A stretch of 64,000 nucleotides of DNA, taken from positions 120,187,879-120,251,878 of the forward strand of contig NC_072896.1 of NCBI RefSeq assembly GCF_027943255.1. The letters are read 5' to 3'. Below, piece after piece: positions 42,580-54,569 of the stretch (its first letter is position 1; the number at the start of each line of letters is the position of its first letter). This stretch comes from Anastrepha obliqua. Taxonomy: Eukaryota > Arthropoda > Insecta > Diptera > Tephritidae. The notes below the pieces were generated by a model that saw only the letters and a program-made list of their open reading frames with translations, had not been told where the DNA came from and did no database searches. Position numbers and translations under genes: made by a program.

Positions 42580-43740
42580 ACAAGATTACGTGTGCTTACC
42601 TATATTTCTATTTATTCACATAAAATAATCAAATTCCATCAGGTCTTTGTGAATTTTGAGGTTAAGTCTAGTTAAAGTGATCCATATATAAAACCCGCTT
42701 TCCATTTTTAAACTCGCTTTAGAATTTCATTTGATTAAGTCAAATCAATAAAACAAATTCAGCAATGCTTTTGCCACTTAAACCGCGCAAACATACACAG
42801 AGCACAGCTAACTTATCTAGCTTCAGCAGAGCGCCAATTGGTATTTGTATACGACCGTGCAACGCGTAGCTTTGCAAACAAATGCCCGCGCACACATACA
42901 GCTACATACTTGTGTGCACATGCATACACACATATGAGCATAGCTACTCGCATTCATGTCAAGCTAATGACGCCATCATTGTCGTCACCCACCAGCGGCA
43001 ATTGCATTCTGTTGCATCCACCAGCTATATGCAACAATCAATAAAACTCGAAACACTTCTGTCACGAACGCGAGATTACCAGCAGCACGGAAAGCGTGAA
43101 AGTTGGCAAAGTACGCCGATCCACCAGCGGCTTACCCAGCCGCTACTTTTGACAATTGCATTGCAACGCCGGCGGGTGAATGGAAATTTTGTTGTTGAAC
43201 AATACAGTCATTTATTTGCATATTCACATTTGTATGCATACACATGCATATGGCATGTAGGTATGTAGGTATGGGCGCACTTAAGCACACATATGAACAT
43301 ATGAACATACCGATAAACTGAAACAAAAGTCATACAAACAAAGCTGTACGAAAATTCATTTTGCCGTGCCTTCGAACATGTAAACATATTGTGGGTACAA
43401 TTTTCCGGCTGCAAGTACTCGTATGTAGAGCCATTTGTGCTAGAGACCAAACGAATATTTGGGTTCAGTATCGGATGCATCATTTGGTTAAAGCTTCAGT
43501 TATCCTTTCAAATCTATTTTTTGTATAACAAATGCAGGATTTTTTTTATATGAAGAAAATGAGCAACACCGTCAGGGAAAAAATTATCAAAAATCAATGC
43601 ACATTTTCAGCTATGATACTTTAAACTTGCACTTTGTTATATTCAAATTGAATGCGCTATAAAACTGCATCCCCAATTTTTTGGAAATTTTAAATTTTAG
43701 TTCTTCTTTCCATTATTTTAGTTTAAAATTTTTATCAAAA
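42580..43740. other. intergenic with ACACA/CATA patches
   Basis: No gene recognised. CACA and CATA-rich patches lie around 42885-42945 and 43205-43320. Short open frames here are translations of these patches. Confidence 0.5.
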
Positions 43741-43759
43741 TTTGGTTTTTTATATATGT

Positions 43760-44870
43760 TGCACAAAGTTCGGAACTTTCATTTAGGTGGAAGCTCTTTG
43801 GATGCGCTATAAATTCACTAAATTGGTGAGAGCGCAAAGGACTGCATGCAATGGTATCACCGGAGCACGTAGAACTTTCCGCAGTGCTGCCCTGAATATT
43901 GGTACGCGCTTACTTCTCAACGGATTTCGTGTTATTTCTATCGGTGCTCAAAGTGCAATCAGTTTAAGGGGGGTTGGCCTCTGTAAGCAATCTCTCAAAG
44001 GACATGGCAGCTTTTTTGGGCACTTATCAACGTATTTCTCTCAACTTCGGGCAGATCTTTCTATCCGCAAACTGGAGTTTGAGGGTCGTGCCAGCGTACT
44101 CCTTTCAAGCAGGTAGGTTTGGAATGTGGGGAAAGTCTGTACCGAAGCTAGTACCTCTGTTTTCACTGACAATGTCAAGAGGGAATCGGGAGCAGGAGCA
44201 GGGCTTTTCTCTAAATCAGCTAATTTATCCATTTCCTTAAATTGCCAAATACTGCTAGTGTTTTTCTGGCAGAAGTCTTTGCGATCATGCATGCATGCAA
44301 AATGCTGAGGGAACGTGGGAGCGAGGGAGATATTAATATTTTTTTCCGATAGCCACGCTATGGTGCTGGTCCAAATTAGTTAACTCCTAAAACGATAAGA
44401 TCAAATCTCTTGGGTGTGCAGGTAACATTGCACTGTCCTGGCTTCCAGGACATGAGAGCATAGAGGGAAATGGAATTGCTTGTCAGAAAGGGACTGAATG
44501 GGTCTTAGAGGCCTCCTGGTCATCGGCATCCCCCAGACTGTTGTTAAAGGGGAATTACACAGCCTATTTATAAGGAAAGCGTAGAAATGATGGATATCTG
44601 TTTCTTTATGTGCTGAAACCCTATGGCCCCAGTACAATAGACGGAGGACTCAGAAAGTCCTGAGGACTCTACACCGTTCAATTTCAAAATCATAGCTGTA
44701 TTTGCCGGTCACTGGATGATCGGCACACACGCGTAAAAGCTATTTTCACCATTTAACTCCCATTGCAGAAGCTGTGGGAACCTTTCAGATATTGTTAAGC
44801 GCTTTCTCTGCAAATGCCTAGGTTTCGCAGCTTAACGACTAAGGTCACTGGATGCTCCTTCTTCTTCTTC
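43760..44870 (+). pseudogene. RNase H-type non-LTR retrotransposon, RT end to zinc knuckle
   Basis: Across several frames the plus strand reads FTKLVRAQRTACNGITGARR (after the RT palm), ISLRGVGLCKQSLKGHG, IRKLEFEGRASVLL, GKVCTEASTSVFTDNVKRES (first RNase H acidic motif, G-S altered), GAGAGLFSKSANLSISL, MHACKMLRERGSEGDINIF, then NGIACQKGTEWVLEASW and RRTQKVLRTLHRSISKS. The C-terminal knuckle is partly kept (CRSCGNLSDIVKRFLCKCPG). Many frame changes make it non-functional. The order fits a LOA/I-type element. The RT catalytic part is missing. Confidence 0.7.
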
Positions 44871-44874
44871 TCAT

Positions 44875-45440
44875 TTTTATAGAGCAATAAACTTTCAAAC
44901 TTAATTTTCCAGCATAACGGGAGCGATAATGCATTTAGTAGGGAGGCCGACTTTTGAAAATACAAAAAATGTGTAGGGTATAACTTTTTTTATTATCCAT
45001 AAATTTGTAAATATAAGTTTATAAACAAGTTAAAAAATAAATTAAAATAAATGTAAGTTTATATTTTATTTTATAAGTCTCACTAAAAGACCAACCACCG
45101 TGAGCGTGACAGACAGGCAGTAAGAGCCGAGTTTGATCCTATCGGATCGCGCAACCAGAATTTTTTCTGCTGAAGGGTTCGCATAAAATCTCTCAATAAA
45201 TAAATCTATAAATCAAAATGTTTGATGAAAACAAGTTAAGTCCCAACACAATGGAACAAATAAATAGAAAAAAGGATGTGCTGGCCCATTGCAACCACTC
45301 TTTTGTCGTTGTAATTCTTAAATATTCCCTCGCATTTGATTACGGCCAAATATTTTTCCTTTTTATGTCAATTTACTCTGCAAAATTGTCAAAAAAAGCA
45401 TTTTTTATCAATAACTTAGTTACAACAATTTTTTTAAATC
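44875..45440. other. AT-rich intergenic DNA
   Basis: No gene or transposon end recognised between the retrotransposon tail and the mariner fragment. Confidence 0.4.
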
Positions 45441-45469
45441 CGTTATTTAAGCATAAAATTTTTTTTCCA

Positions 45470-45664
45470 AATGGTTAAAAAATGTTTAAGGTCCATCTTT
45501 AGTTCCAGGGCGATGCTACGACTACTACCATGTCGCTTAACTTCGATTATTTCCGTGATTTTATCGACTTTTTCGACATTATAGACATTTCCTTTAACAT
45601 CAACAACGCCTGAACGGAATCGACGAGACCAGAATTCCGCGTAATTAATTGTTACACCATTCAC
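45470..45664 (-). pseudogene. mariner transposase, N-terminal DNA-binding fragment
   Basis: The minus strand reads YAEFWSRRFRSGVVDVKGNV, then KVDKITEIIEVKRHGSSRSI and ALELKMDLKHFLTIWKKN. This is the mariner pattern WxxRFRSGxFDVKD, then the second helix-turn-helix (EIIExDRHVSxxxIAxEL). The GRP AT-hook-like segment between them is lost. No catalytic domain follows, so it is an isolated piece. Confidence 0.65.
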
Positions 45665-45920
45665 GACATGGCTTGATTTTCGCCTTTGTCACAAAAAAAA
45701 AAATGTAAAATGTACCAAATCTTCTCTTTGTTGACTCCCGTTGTTAACGCCCTGTAACTCACAACTGAATAGAACTAGAAATAACAGAAACAATTTTTTA
45801 GTGTGAAATGTCACTATGAAAACGAACATAAACTTTAAATTGTTTGATCGATACTTAATAAGATATCGATCGCTACAGCCATCTAATGAGAAAATAATGG
45901 ATTTATTTTTCCCCAAAATA

Positions 45921-46939
45921 CAGGATGAACGATATGAAGTGTTACCAACTTCACACTGGTTGTATCTGTAAAACAGCTCATGACACCAACGTCAAAATTG
46001 TTCTAATGACAGTTCAATACATTGTTTATAAGCCATCAAAAGCATTTGCGTCTCAGTTTTGTTGAATTTTTTTTTCTGTGATGGAATTCAAACGTAATAG
46101 TGTGGTTGTATTATATTTGGCTGGAAAATCACAACCAGCCATTGTTCGTGAGCTCAGTCACCTCAAAGTGAATAAAATGTTTGTGTATCGCACTATAAAA
46201 CGTTACAATGATACTGGTAGCATTGCAAAACGCTATGGAGGTGGACCAAAAAAAACCGCAACAACGCCAGAAATGGTTCGGAAAGTGAAGGCTCGACTTG
46301 AACGAAATCCACGTCGAAGTGGAAGAAAAATGGCCAAAGAACTGAAAACATCGCAAGACAGCATTCGACGCTCAGTTTCCCAATTGTGCAGCTCATAAAC
46401 ACTCAAAACGATCACGATCGTGTTTACTTGACCGAACGCTAATACGAGAATTAGAGCCTACGTATGGCCACTCGAAGCAATTTCCCAATCGCTTCCCATA
46501 GTCGTAGACAATGGACGTTTCAACAGGACTCGGCACCATCTCATAAAGCTCGTGTGAACCAAGAATGGTTAAAAATCATGTTCCACACTTCATTTCGTCC
46601 ACACAATGGATTTCGAATTCGCAAGACGCAAATCCGATGGACTATTCCATCTGGTCCATTTTGGAGAGCAAGGTGTGGACTAAAAAATATGCCAGTATGG
46701 ATGCGCTGAAAAAAGCGATTATACGAGAATGGGCCAAAATACCTCAAGATCACATTTGTGCAGCATGCAACTCATTTTTTGACCGTTTGAAGGCTATAGT
46801 CAAGGCAAAAGGTGCTCATATCGAGGTAAAGTGAAGATATGTTAAAATTGTAATCATTTTTGAACAATTTTGTCTTTGAAATCAATAAAAACTAATTTCA
46901 CACAAAGAAGTTATGGTGTTTTGAATATCGTTCACCCTG
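45921..46939 (+). mobile_element. maT-type DD37D element, copy B
   Basis: The ends are caggatgaacgatatgaagt at 45921 and cgttcaccctg ending at 46939, with TA outside each. The right end has lost the inner part of the repeat (gaagtgttac). At about 1.02 kb it is shorter than copies A and C because of two internal deletions in the gene. Confidence 0.85.
46081..46834 (+). pseudogene. maT-type DD37D transposase pseudogene, copy B
   Basis: The ATG at 46081 starts MEFKRNSVVVLYLAGKSQPA and the N-terminal helix-turn-helix part is open (KARLERNPRRSGRKMAKELK). The frame jumps from QDSIRR to the region after the first aspartate (VSQLCSS), deleting that residue. A second deletion joins SNFPI to the segment before WTFQQDSAPSHKARVNQEWL (second aspartate). 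One lost base shifts frame, and the third aspartate appears in ANPMDYSIWSILESKVWTKK. The C-terminus KAIIREWAKIPQDHICAACN is intact. Confidence 0.85.
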
Positions 46940-46944
46940 TAGTA

Positions 46945-48725
46945 TTGACAGATAACACTTAAGAGCAAATGTCATCATGCCATTGTATATTAAATTATAA
47001 CGTAAGTCCTCTGAAATATTTAATTGGCTCGAAAATGAAAAACTGAGTTTGCAGCGCTGCTATATAAAATATATATTTTCACGTACGTATGAGTATTCAA
47101 TTTTTTTTTGGATAACAAAAAACAAGTTGAATTTTTTTCGCACGATGCTATTGCTTATTTAGTCATACTGCAGAATGTATCGAATTTCCTCTTATTTTTT
47201 CGGAACGCGGCAACGCAAAATTTATTTCCTGAGACACAAAACTTTCAAAGGACTTTTCTTGAAGTGTAATGCCGTCTTTAAATCGCCATGTAGAATGGCC
47301 CGCTGCAATGCATACCCCATCAGACATCTAGAACGCCTTACTTTACCTAATATGCGTAGTAAAGATTCTTACACCCATACATGAATGTAATGCTTGCTAC
47401 GCCCATATGCTTTCCAGTTTGCAAACACCTTATACGAGTACATATATTTAATTGCTTATATATGCGTATGTATGAACGGCTGTTTAGAGGTACATGCGAG
47501 TATTTGTCTTCATGCGACTGGCGTTATTTCACAGCGCTTATTATTTGGCAACAACATTAATTGATTATTGCCAACTGGCATTACGAACACTCAATGAGAC
47601 GCTGAAAAGTAATGAAAGCAAACAATAACTAACTCATTTGCAAGCTATGAATTAGGAAACAATAGGATCATTAGCTATGCAGCAGCTGAATGCATAACGA
47701 ATTTCATTTACTCATACGACCTGGAGCACAGCGGAAATTTCTAATGCACTTATCCTTCCATGCATACGAGGGGCGGATGATAAGTTGAGGAGAGAAAAGT
47801 AAGGGTAGGATCACAAAGTAGTTTTAGTAACCGCGCAAATTTTCAAAAAGCGAAGCAGAGTAAGTAACGATGAAAGTAAAGTGAGCCAAGTAATGACGCA
47901 ACGATGTGGTGGTTAAATTAGTTTTATTTTCAAAGTTTTTCTGCTTAAATACAATTCAAATAACAAAATAAGTACGGATATTCTAATACATAAATTCAGT
48001 AATTTTCCAAATGCATATTTTACGTAAGTGTTGAGGAGTAAGGGTTGAGGAAGAAGGTGGTGATATCCCGCTAGTCGAATGCTGACGACCAAATCCCAAA
48101 AAAATTATGTGCAAGTTCAGAACCACATAATTTACTCGTGCGTGCCCCACGTTGGGTCTCAAAGAAGTATGATTTCATATTTTTTTCATTTTTAATGTTT
48201 TTTTTTTCAAATACACCTTTCACATAAAGAATAGGCCTTGAATAACTAAGAAATTACTTGACTTTTAACGTTTTAATAATTTTTGTGTAAAAATATAGTT
48301 CATTCTCCTATAAATCCAATTTTCTAACTTTGTATAAATTTAAAAAAACAATCAACCAGTTTCCATCAAAGTTTCCCACTTTCTTATCAGAATGTTTAGA
48401 AAAAGTTCGGATATGCGTTTTTATAGCCAATTGAATTTTTCGTCTAACTAATGTAGGTTGTAAGTTGCTAAAAAATCGGTTTAAGGAGTCCTAGATCTCG
48501 AAAATTTAGGGTATTTTCAGGTATTTTTTTTTACACTAAAAAAATGAAAAACGATATTTAAATTTTTTAGGCTTTTTATTTAACTTCTTTTACATACAAA
48601 AATGTAAAATACATAATTTTAAAAATGGCGCTGAAGTTGACCCTCCCGGAAAATTGGACCTAGACTGATTGGTCTTGTCCATTTTGGCTCTTCTATTTAT
48701 CTGAAACACAAAAACTAAAAAGTTT
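46945..48725. other. intergenic DNA, no gene recognised
   Basis: AT-rich sequence with no repeats of note and no recognisable coding or RNA features. Confidence 0.5.
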
Positions 48726-48735
48726 ATTAATCAGT

Positions 48736-49690
48736 ATGACTGTAGCATCTTACCGATGTAATAGTCACAAAAGATATGGTTGTAGGTATGAGCAATCCAG
48801 TCATTTTCACCTTTCAAATCTCCAGGCCCTGACGCGATCTCTCCCAAGATGTTACAGGCATGATAATATTCTACTATGGCTAATGGAAATTTTCAAAGCG
48901 TGTCTAAACCTAGGTTATATTCCAAATAGCTGGAAACTGGTTACAGTCGTCTTCATATCAAAGGTGGGTAGAAGGGGGCATGTATCAGCGAAGGACTTTA
49001 GGCCAATTAGTCTGTCATCCATCTTTTTAAAAACATTTGAACGGCTTTTAGACATACACATTAGAAGCTCGCCGCTGGTGACCTCTAAATCTACGGAGAA
49101 AGCGCTTAACGAGGTAATCGGAACAATAGAGGGGTCTCTAGCAAGCAAACAGTATACCATGGCATTTTTTCTTGACATAGAAGGCGGATTTAATAATGTT
49201 AGCATTCATGCTATCCAACGGGCGGTAATAGACTTAGGGGTGGAAAATTGTATCAGCGATTGGATCATCTAGAAACCAGGATCAAAACTTAATGGAGGTG
49301 GGTTAAAAGTGGTTGCGTACGCTGATGATGTGGTACTAATGGCAATAGAACAGTGCCCCAATACGATCAGTGGGATCATTCAAAGAGCGCTAGGCGAGCT
49401 ACAGACTGTGGCCTAAGTTTAAAGGCGCGTAAAACAGAGATGTTTACGACTAGATATAAGGTAGCAACTTTTACACTACCAAGTATTAACGGACAAACCC
49501 TCTCACTTTCCACCAGTGCATAGTACTTAGGGGTAATTCTCAAATTCTAAAACTCCACGCTGGAAATTAAAAATTGAAGAACGGGTAAAGAAAGCAAAAA
49601 TCACTTTGAATGCCTGTAAAAATATGCTTGAAAGAAGATGAGGTCTTGTAGAATCGAAAATACTGGGAATATCCTTCCACAAATTTGACA
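48736..49690 (+). pseudogene. RNase H-type (LOA/R1-like group) retrotransposon, RT domain
   Basis: The frame 48736-49272 holds NILLWLMEIFKACLNLGYIP, NSWKLVTVVFISKVGRRGHV, SAKDFRPISLSSIFLKTFER and YTMAFFLDIEGGFNNVSIHA (second RT block, with the usual FDIEGAFNNV altered). A stop follows at 49270. About 100 residues including the PQGG block are deleted. GGGLKVVAYADDVVLMAIEQ then gives an intact YADD motif near 49318, and the thumb continues to about 49690. It is a dead copy. A SINE begins directly after it. Confidence 0.8.
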
Positions 49691-49704
49691 ATATAATCTT
49701 AAAA

Positions 49705-50030
49705 ATGGCCGCCGTAGCCGAATGGGTTGGTGCATGATTACCATTCGGAATGCACAGAGAGAACGTTGGTTCGAATCTCGGTGAAACACCAAAATTAAGA
49801 AAAACATTTTTCTAATAGCGGTCGCCCCTCGGCAGGCAATGGCAAACCTTCGAGTGTATTTCTGCCATGAAAAAGCTCCTTATAAAAATATCTGCCGTTC
49901 GGCTTGAGTCGGCTTGAAACTGTAGGTTTCTCCATTTGTGGAACAACATCAAGACGCACACCACAAATAGGAGGAGAAGCTCGGCCAAACACGCAAAAAG
50001 GGTGTACGCGCCAATTATATATATATATAT
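49705..50030 (+). mobile_element. tRNA-derived SINE, full-length copy
   Basis: The head gccgtagccgaatgggttgg resembles a tRNA box A, and ggttcgaatctc about 45 bp later resembles box B. The body follows with aatagcggtcgcccctcggc, aggcaatggcaaacctt, gaacaacatcaagacgcaca and ggtgtacgcgccaatt, ending in a TA dinucleotide run. The repeat tcttaaaa flanks it (49697-49704 and 50031-50038), a likely target-site duplication. This is the best reference copy in the window. It is not a tRNA gene: no cloverleaf or acceptor end can be formed by the head. Confidence 0.85.
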
Positions 50031-50266
50031 TCTTAAAACCCTATACTTCTGAAATATTAAAAAAAATCGAATTTTTGAAAATTCTAGACCACCGGGACTC
50101 CTTAATATTTTGGCAACTTTGTTGCTAACGGTATTGTGCATTTTCGCCCCATAGCGAATATCTGAAATTTTTTTTATTTCTTAGATTTATTTGCAAAATG
50201 GTTTTGTACAGCCGCTTTTGACTCAGTGTCGTCGGAAACTATGCATCTCCGGAACTGTTTCTTATA

Positions 50267-51528
50267 CAGGGTGGCTGATGAATTTTGCTACATTAAGAAA
50301 CTCAAATAACTTTTTTTTAGTGTATGGAATTCATTTATTTTTTTTTTCAAGTTGAAGGTCATTAAATTTTATTAAATGTAGCTTAACTAGTTTTAAAAAT
50401 AATTGAATTTAAATGCTCCCCATGCTCGTTGACACAAGTGCGGCATTTTAGTAAAAAGTTGTTCATTGCTGCTTTGAGAGTTGCGACAGGAATAGCCGCA
50501 ATTGTTGCCCGAATGAATTGTTTTAGTTCATCCAAATTTGTTGGCTTTGTTTTATAAACTTCTTGTTTACATAAACCCCACAAGAAAAAGTCAGGTGCAG
50601 TAAGGTCAGGCGACCTGGGGGGCCAACGAAATTCGGAGTTTCTTGAAATCAGTTTATTGGTCTGGGCTATGTGAGACGTTGCCCCATCTTGTTGAAACCA
50701 CACAGAGTTGAAAGGAATTCTCTTTCGGCGTAGTTCTGGATAGAAAAATTCTTTCAGCATTTTCAAATAACGGTCTCCAGTAACCGTAACGGTGTGACCA
50801 TTTTCTTAAAAAAATAAGGCCCGACAATACAGCGTGAAGAAACCGCACACCACACTGTCACGCGAAGAGGATGCAATTCCGTCTCGTGGAGTATCTGTGG
50901 GTTAGGAGTACTCCATATTCGACAATTTTGTTTGTTCACATTGTCGTTTAAATCGAAATAGGCCTCATCAGACATGAAAAGGCAGTTTAACATGTTTTGG
51001 TCTTATTCCACCATTTGCAAGATCTTCTGGCAAAATTCCAAGCGAATCGGCAAGTCTGCTGCATTCAGTTTGTTAACCATTTGGATTTTTGTAGGGAAAT
51101 AAGTCTAAATCTTTGTGCATAATTGTTTGCAAAGACTGTCGGCTGACAACAAGTTGAGCAGATAAGCTTCTTGTTGAAACCCTTGGATTGCTTTGTATAG
51201 CTGCAGCTACAGCAGCGATCGTTTCCTCCGTCCGAACTGGTGGGTTTCGATGATAAGGCCTTCTTGGGACTGTTCCTTGCTCAGCAAAATTATTCACCAG
51301 TCTCATTATGGTCCATCTGCTCGGGGGATCGCCGCCAAACACCCGCCTGTACCAAAACTACGGACTCCAGTGCGTGATAGCGGCGGACTATCCAAATTCT
51401 TGTTTGCGTGTCCCAGTTATCCATTTTAAAGATCAATCTGCAAATTAAAACAAAAATGGAACAGATAACTTAAAAAGAAAAAAAGTTATTCAATTTTTTT
51501 TTGGTAGCGGCTTTCATCAGCCACCCTG
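50267..51528 (-). mobile_element. Tc1/mariner-superfamily element with long TIRs
   Basis: The first 16 bp are perfect inverted repeats (cagggtggctgatgaa at 50267 and its complement ending 51528). A second conserved block (aataactttttttt) lies about 40 bp further in on both sides. TA lies outside each end. At 1262 bp it is close to full length, with the gene on the minus strand. Confidence 0.9.
50383..51424 (-). pseudogene. mariner-like transposase pseudogene
   Basis: The minus strand starts at the ATG at 51424 (MDNWDTQTRIWIVRRYHALE). After a shift it reads FGGDPPSRWTIMRLVNNFAE and RSLSAQLVVSRQSLQTIMHK (helix-turn-helix region), then MLNCLFMSDEAYFDLNDNVN (first aspartate), HPLRVTVWCAVSS, NSVWFQQDGATSHIAQTNKL (second) and PPRSPDLTAPDFFLWGLCKQ (third). 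The second and third aspartates are only 31 residues apart; related proteins have about 40, so roughly ten residues seem to be deleted. At least three shifts separate the segments. It belongs with the DD37-41D side of the superfamily. Confidence 0.8.
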
Positions 51529-51770
51529 TATTTGAAAAAAAGGAAAAAGCCACTGGGAGCCATGGAAAGCAGATGCAGATTATAGATTTGGTGGTACGTT
51601 TCTATGAATGGAATAATTTTTAGGACACTCCTCCCAACCTTCATTTTAATCACTTTAGGTAAGTTGTTACTTTAGTGAATTAACCTCATCAGTATCACAT
51701 TTTTTTGCGCAACGAAAAAAGTCTGAAATTTCTCAGAATACCTTAAATTAGCTTCCGCATCCACAACTGA

Positions 51771-52137
51771 TGGGTTTTTCAATAAGGACGGGTAGATGTT
51801 GAAATGGAATAAAATGGCGTTTGCTGTGTGGCACGTAGCGCCGTCCTGCTGGAACCACATGTCGTCTAGGTCCATATGGTTCAATATGGGCCATAAGAAA
51901 TTGGAAGGGCCACCACGTCTACCGAAAAATGGGCGCAATGCGCGCAACGTTTGCGTTAATGAACACTCATTTTGATAATAAAGTTTTATCATTTGAACGT
52001 GCTGTTCAATCGTGTAACTTGCCATGATGATTTGGCATAAACAACTGAATAATAAACAAAAGATTTGACAGCTGTCACCAAAACAAAATGGCTGCCACAG
52101 GGCGCCAAAATCGACCCGCGCCAATTGAAAACCCCTT
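51771..52137 (-). mobile_element. short internally deleted mariner-like element (MITE-like)
   Basis: The left end gggtttttcaataaggacgg and the right end, complemented (ggggttttcaattggcgcgg), are similar inverted repeats. Inside, the minus strand starts at the ATG at 52025 with MASYTIEQHVQMIKLYYQNE and CSLTQTLRALRPFFGRRGGP, the DNA-binding start. It then jumps to NFLWPILNHMDLDDMWFQQD and GATCHTANA, the second aspartate motif, after which it ends. The first and third aspartates and most of the gene are gone. This is a deletion derivative about 370 bp long that keeps both ends. Confidence 0.75.
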
Positions 52138-52139
52138 TA

Positions 52140-52430
52140 GTTTTAAACTGTTTCTGGATATTCATTTAATATACATTTTCAACGAGAAGGCTTTCGTGAT
52201 CAAATTACAGTTCTGCTGAGCCCTTAAAATGGCATCGCCAAAATAGCTGATAACACATTTACAGGAATTAGTGCATGAAAGATCTATGGCTTAACGAAAT
52301 AAGTAACATCATTCACCATCATGCTGACACCAAGGATCATTGAAGTTCATGTTACATAGGCCTACGAAAATTAACGTGTTTTCAGTTTCGCGAACAATCA
52401 GAAGAGTTATTTTTTGGTGGTGAATACGAA
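52140..52430. other. no feature recognised
   Basis: No coding, RNA or repeat feature was recognised here. Confidence 0.35.
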
Positions 52431-52438
52431 TCTGGCAT

Positions 52439-53142
52439 TTACTCAAAATTTTTGGAAATTATAGGCAAGTGGTCTGATGCAAGCGGTAGCATAGGTCGCC
52501 ACTTTATGCTATTTACCAGACCGGCGCTAGCAATTGTAATGTCAGGCGAGCAGCTGCAATTGCCCACTATCCTGGTTGGGGCATCCTCGTTTACTGTGCT
52601 GAATATCGAGTCGTCTATCTGTTCTGCCAGTTGATGTCCCCTACGATCATTTGGTAGGCTTGAAAGCCAAAGATCGTGATGCGCGTTGAAGTCACCTACT
52701 ACCAATCGGTTTTCACCTCTGATGAGCGCACCTATAACAGGAAGATATCCTGCCGGGCAGCAGGTGGCAGGGGATATATATATATTGTATTAAAAATTTC
52801 GAGCTCGGCATCGCCTGACCGGACAGCTATACCTTGACATTCTAAGGTGTTGTCCCTGCGGTCGATGCCTTTATCGATGAGACGATACTGCACTATGATC
52901 GCAATGCCTCCACTGTTGTCTCGCTCGCGATCCTTTCTGTGCACGTTGTAGCCATCCCTGGTTATCAGGCAGGAGCTAGCGTGCAGTTTTGTCTCTTGGA
53001 CCGCTGCTATCTTAATTCCATGACGGCTATCTCGTCTATCTTTCTCATGAGTTCGTTGCAGTTCAATTGGACGAGCTTGAAACTCCTCGGGAGTATAGTC
53101 GACAGATGCGGAAAATTTGATTATTAGCATATTGAGATCCAA
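52439..53142 (-). pseudogene. non-LTR retrotransposon AP-type endonuclease domain
   Basis: The minus strand carries HGIKIAAVQETKLHASSCLI (catalytic glutamate region QET), RKDRERDNSGGIAIIVQYR, ECQGIAVRSGDAELEIFNTI and YIYPLPP. After a shift it reads MVVGDFNAHHDLWLSSLPND (GDFNAHH), RRGHQLAEQIDDSIFSTVNE, CSCSPDITIASAGL and LPLASDHLPI (SDHxPI). These are the conserved motifs of the apurinic-like endonuclease that nicks target DNA for non-LTR retrotransposons. The start is disrupted by a further frame change (QLNCNELMRKIDEIAV in another frame). No reverse transcriptase follows, so it is an isolated domain. Confidence 0.8.
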
Positions 53143-53149
53143 GAGAAAC

Positions 53150-54565
53150 AGTATCGAGACTCCAACTGAGAAATTATAATGAAGTGGTTGTCCATTTAAG
53201 TTTACTTTAGAATTGTTCGAGGCCTTCGTGTGAAATTATCAACAGAATGGTGAGTGAAAATTTAATACTTTAGATCGCCATATATTTCTATTTCACAACC
53301 CTCACACACTTCTCACACATGCACGCACTTACCTACCTCATCGTTCGGCTTTTAATTTAGTATCGCGCTTATTTCATTTAAAATTTTCGGCAAGTTTCCA
53401 ACAAAGTTTCATATGTTTGTAGGTTTCATAGTCCAAAAGTTTCGAATTGAAATTATTTCTGCTAAATTAAATTGCATTAAGTGCCGTTGAAATGCTCCGT
53501 TTTACTTCACTTTGCGCTGTAGGCTTGGCCAGTTGGCGGCCACTAACAGTTGGCATCAAAAAAATAAAAACAAAAAAACGTATTCTATGAAGCAACAACT
53601 AATTAAAGTTGCAATGCCTTACGTCGCATTTTTCCTGGCTAACTGTCTGAGTGAGTCTTGGCACCCAGCTGCCTGATTGTTGCCTAGTGTTGCGTCGTTA
53701 CCTCAAAGCCAAGAAACTTTTCGCCAAACAGCAATAGTTGCTCGAAATTTAGCTGCTGATTCTTCTCTTCTTCGCGCATTGTTGTTGCCTTAGCCACCGC
53801 AGATAGCACATTACTCACTGTAAGTCAGTGAGTGGTTCGTCTTCTTCTTGCTAAACGGCAAAGTTGTAAATTGAATTAGAAGCCAAAAAAGACAGCTCCG
53901 AACAGCTGCTCAGCAAATCTTTACCCTGGCCGCTGCGTGCCTAAGCAACTTGTTGGAAAGGCATACTGGATGGCAGTAGCAACCAACGCTGCATGGGCTT
54001 GTAAATACGACGGATGCCAGATAATTACAGCCGCTGAACTACGTATATTGTAAATTAAATGGAATTTATTTGCGGCATTTACGGGTGTATTTTTATTTGA
54101 TTTCAAATGTAGAAGTTTTAGTAAGCATTCCAGCGAAGCTTTCTTTTTTTTCGTTAGGAAGCTGAAATTTTGTATTTTAATTAATTTTTTGTTTGTCTGA
54201 CGAAGAAATGCACTGATGGCTTCAAGACTTAAATTGTTTTACAATTATGAAATTAATTTACCGGCCTCTGAGAGGAGGCACCTCGGGGCTACGCAAATCG
54301 GACCAGTAAATTTTTTCGTGTCAATATTCATTTCAACTGTACTGCAGTTATAGCTTTTCTAATCGAAATGATTTCAATTTTTATTTTGATCTAAGCAACT
54401 GATTTTGTATGAAATTGAAGTGCAAAATATTGCTAATGACTTAAAAAATGTGCGCCAAATATAAGCAATTAACTCATCACTAAAAATTGATTATTAATTA
54501 TTGATTGATTGAGTTGAATGTATTCATGAAGCAGTAAAAAATTTACTCAAAAAAAAAACAACACC
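53150..54565. other. intergenic DNA, no gene recognised
   Basis: AT-rich, with no transposon ends or coding sequence recognised. None of the short open frames has a known domain. Confidence 0.5.
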
Positions 54566-54569
54566 AGGA

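Noticed and set aside
42838..43483. several 60-130 codon frames rich in His, Thr and Cys
   Set aside because: Generated by CACA/CATA simple-sequence patches.
49705..49790. tRNA gene at the SINE head
   Set aside because: Box-like motifs are present but no acceptor stem or complete cloverleaf; the same head is joined to the same body in other copies.
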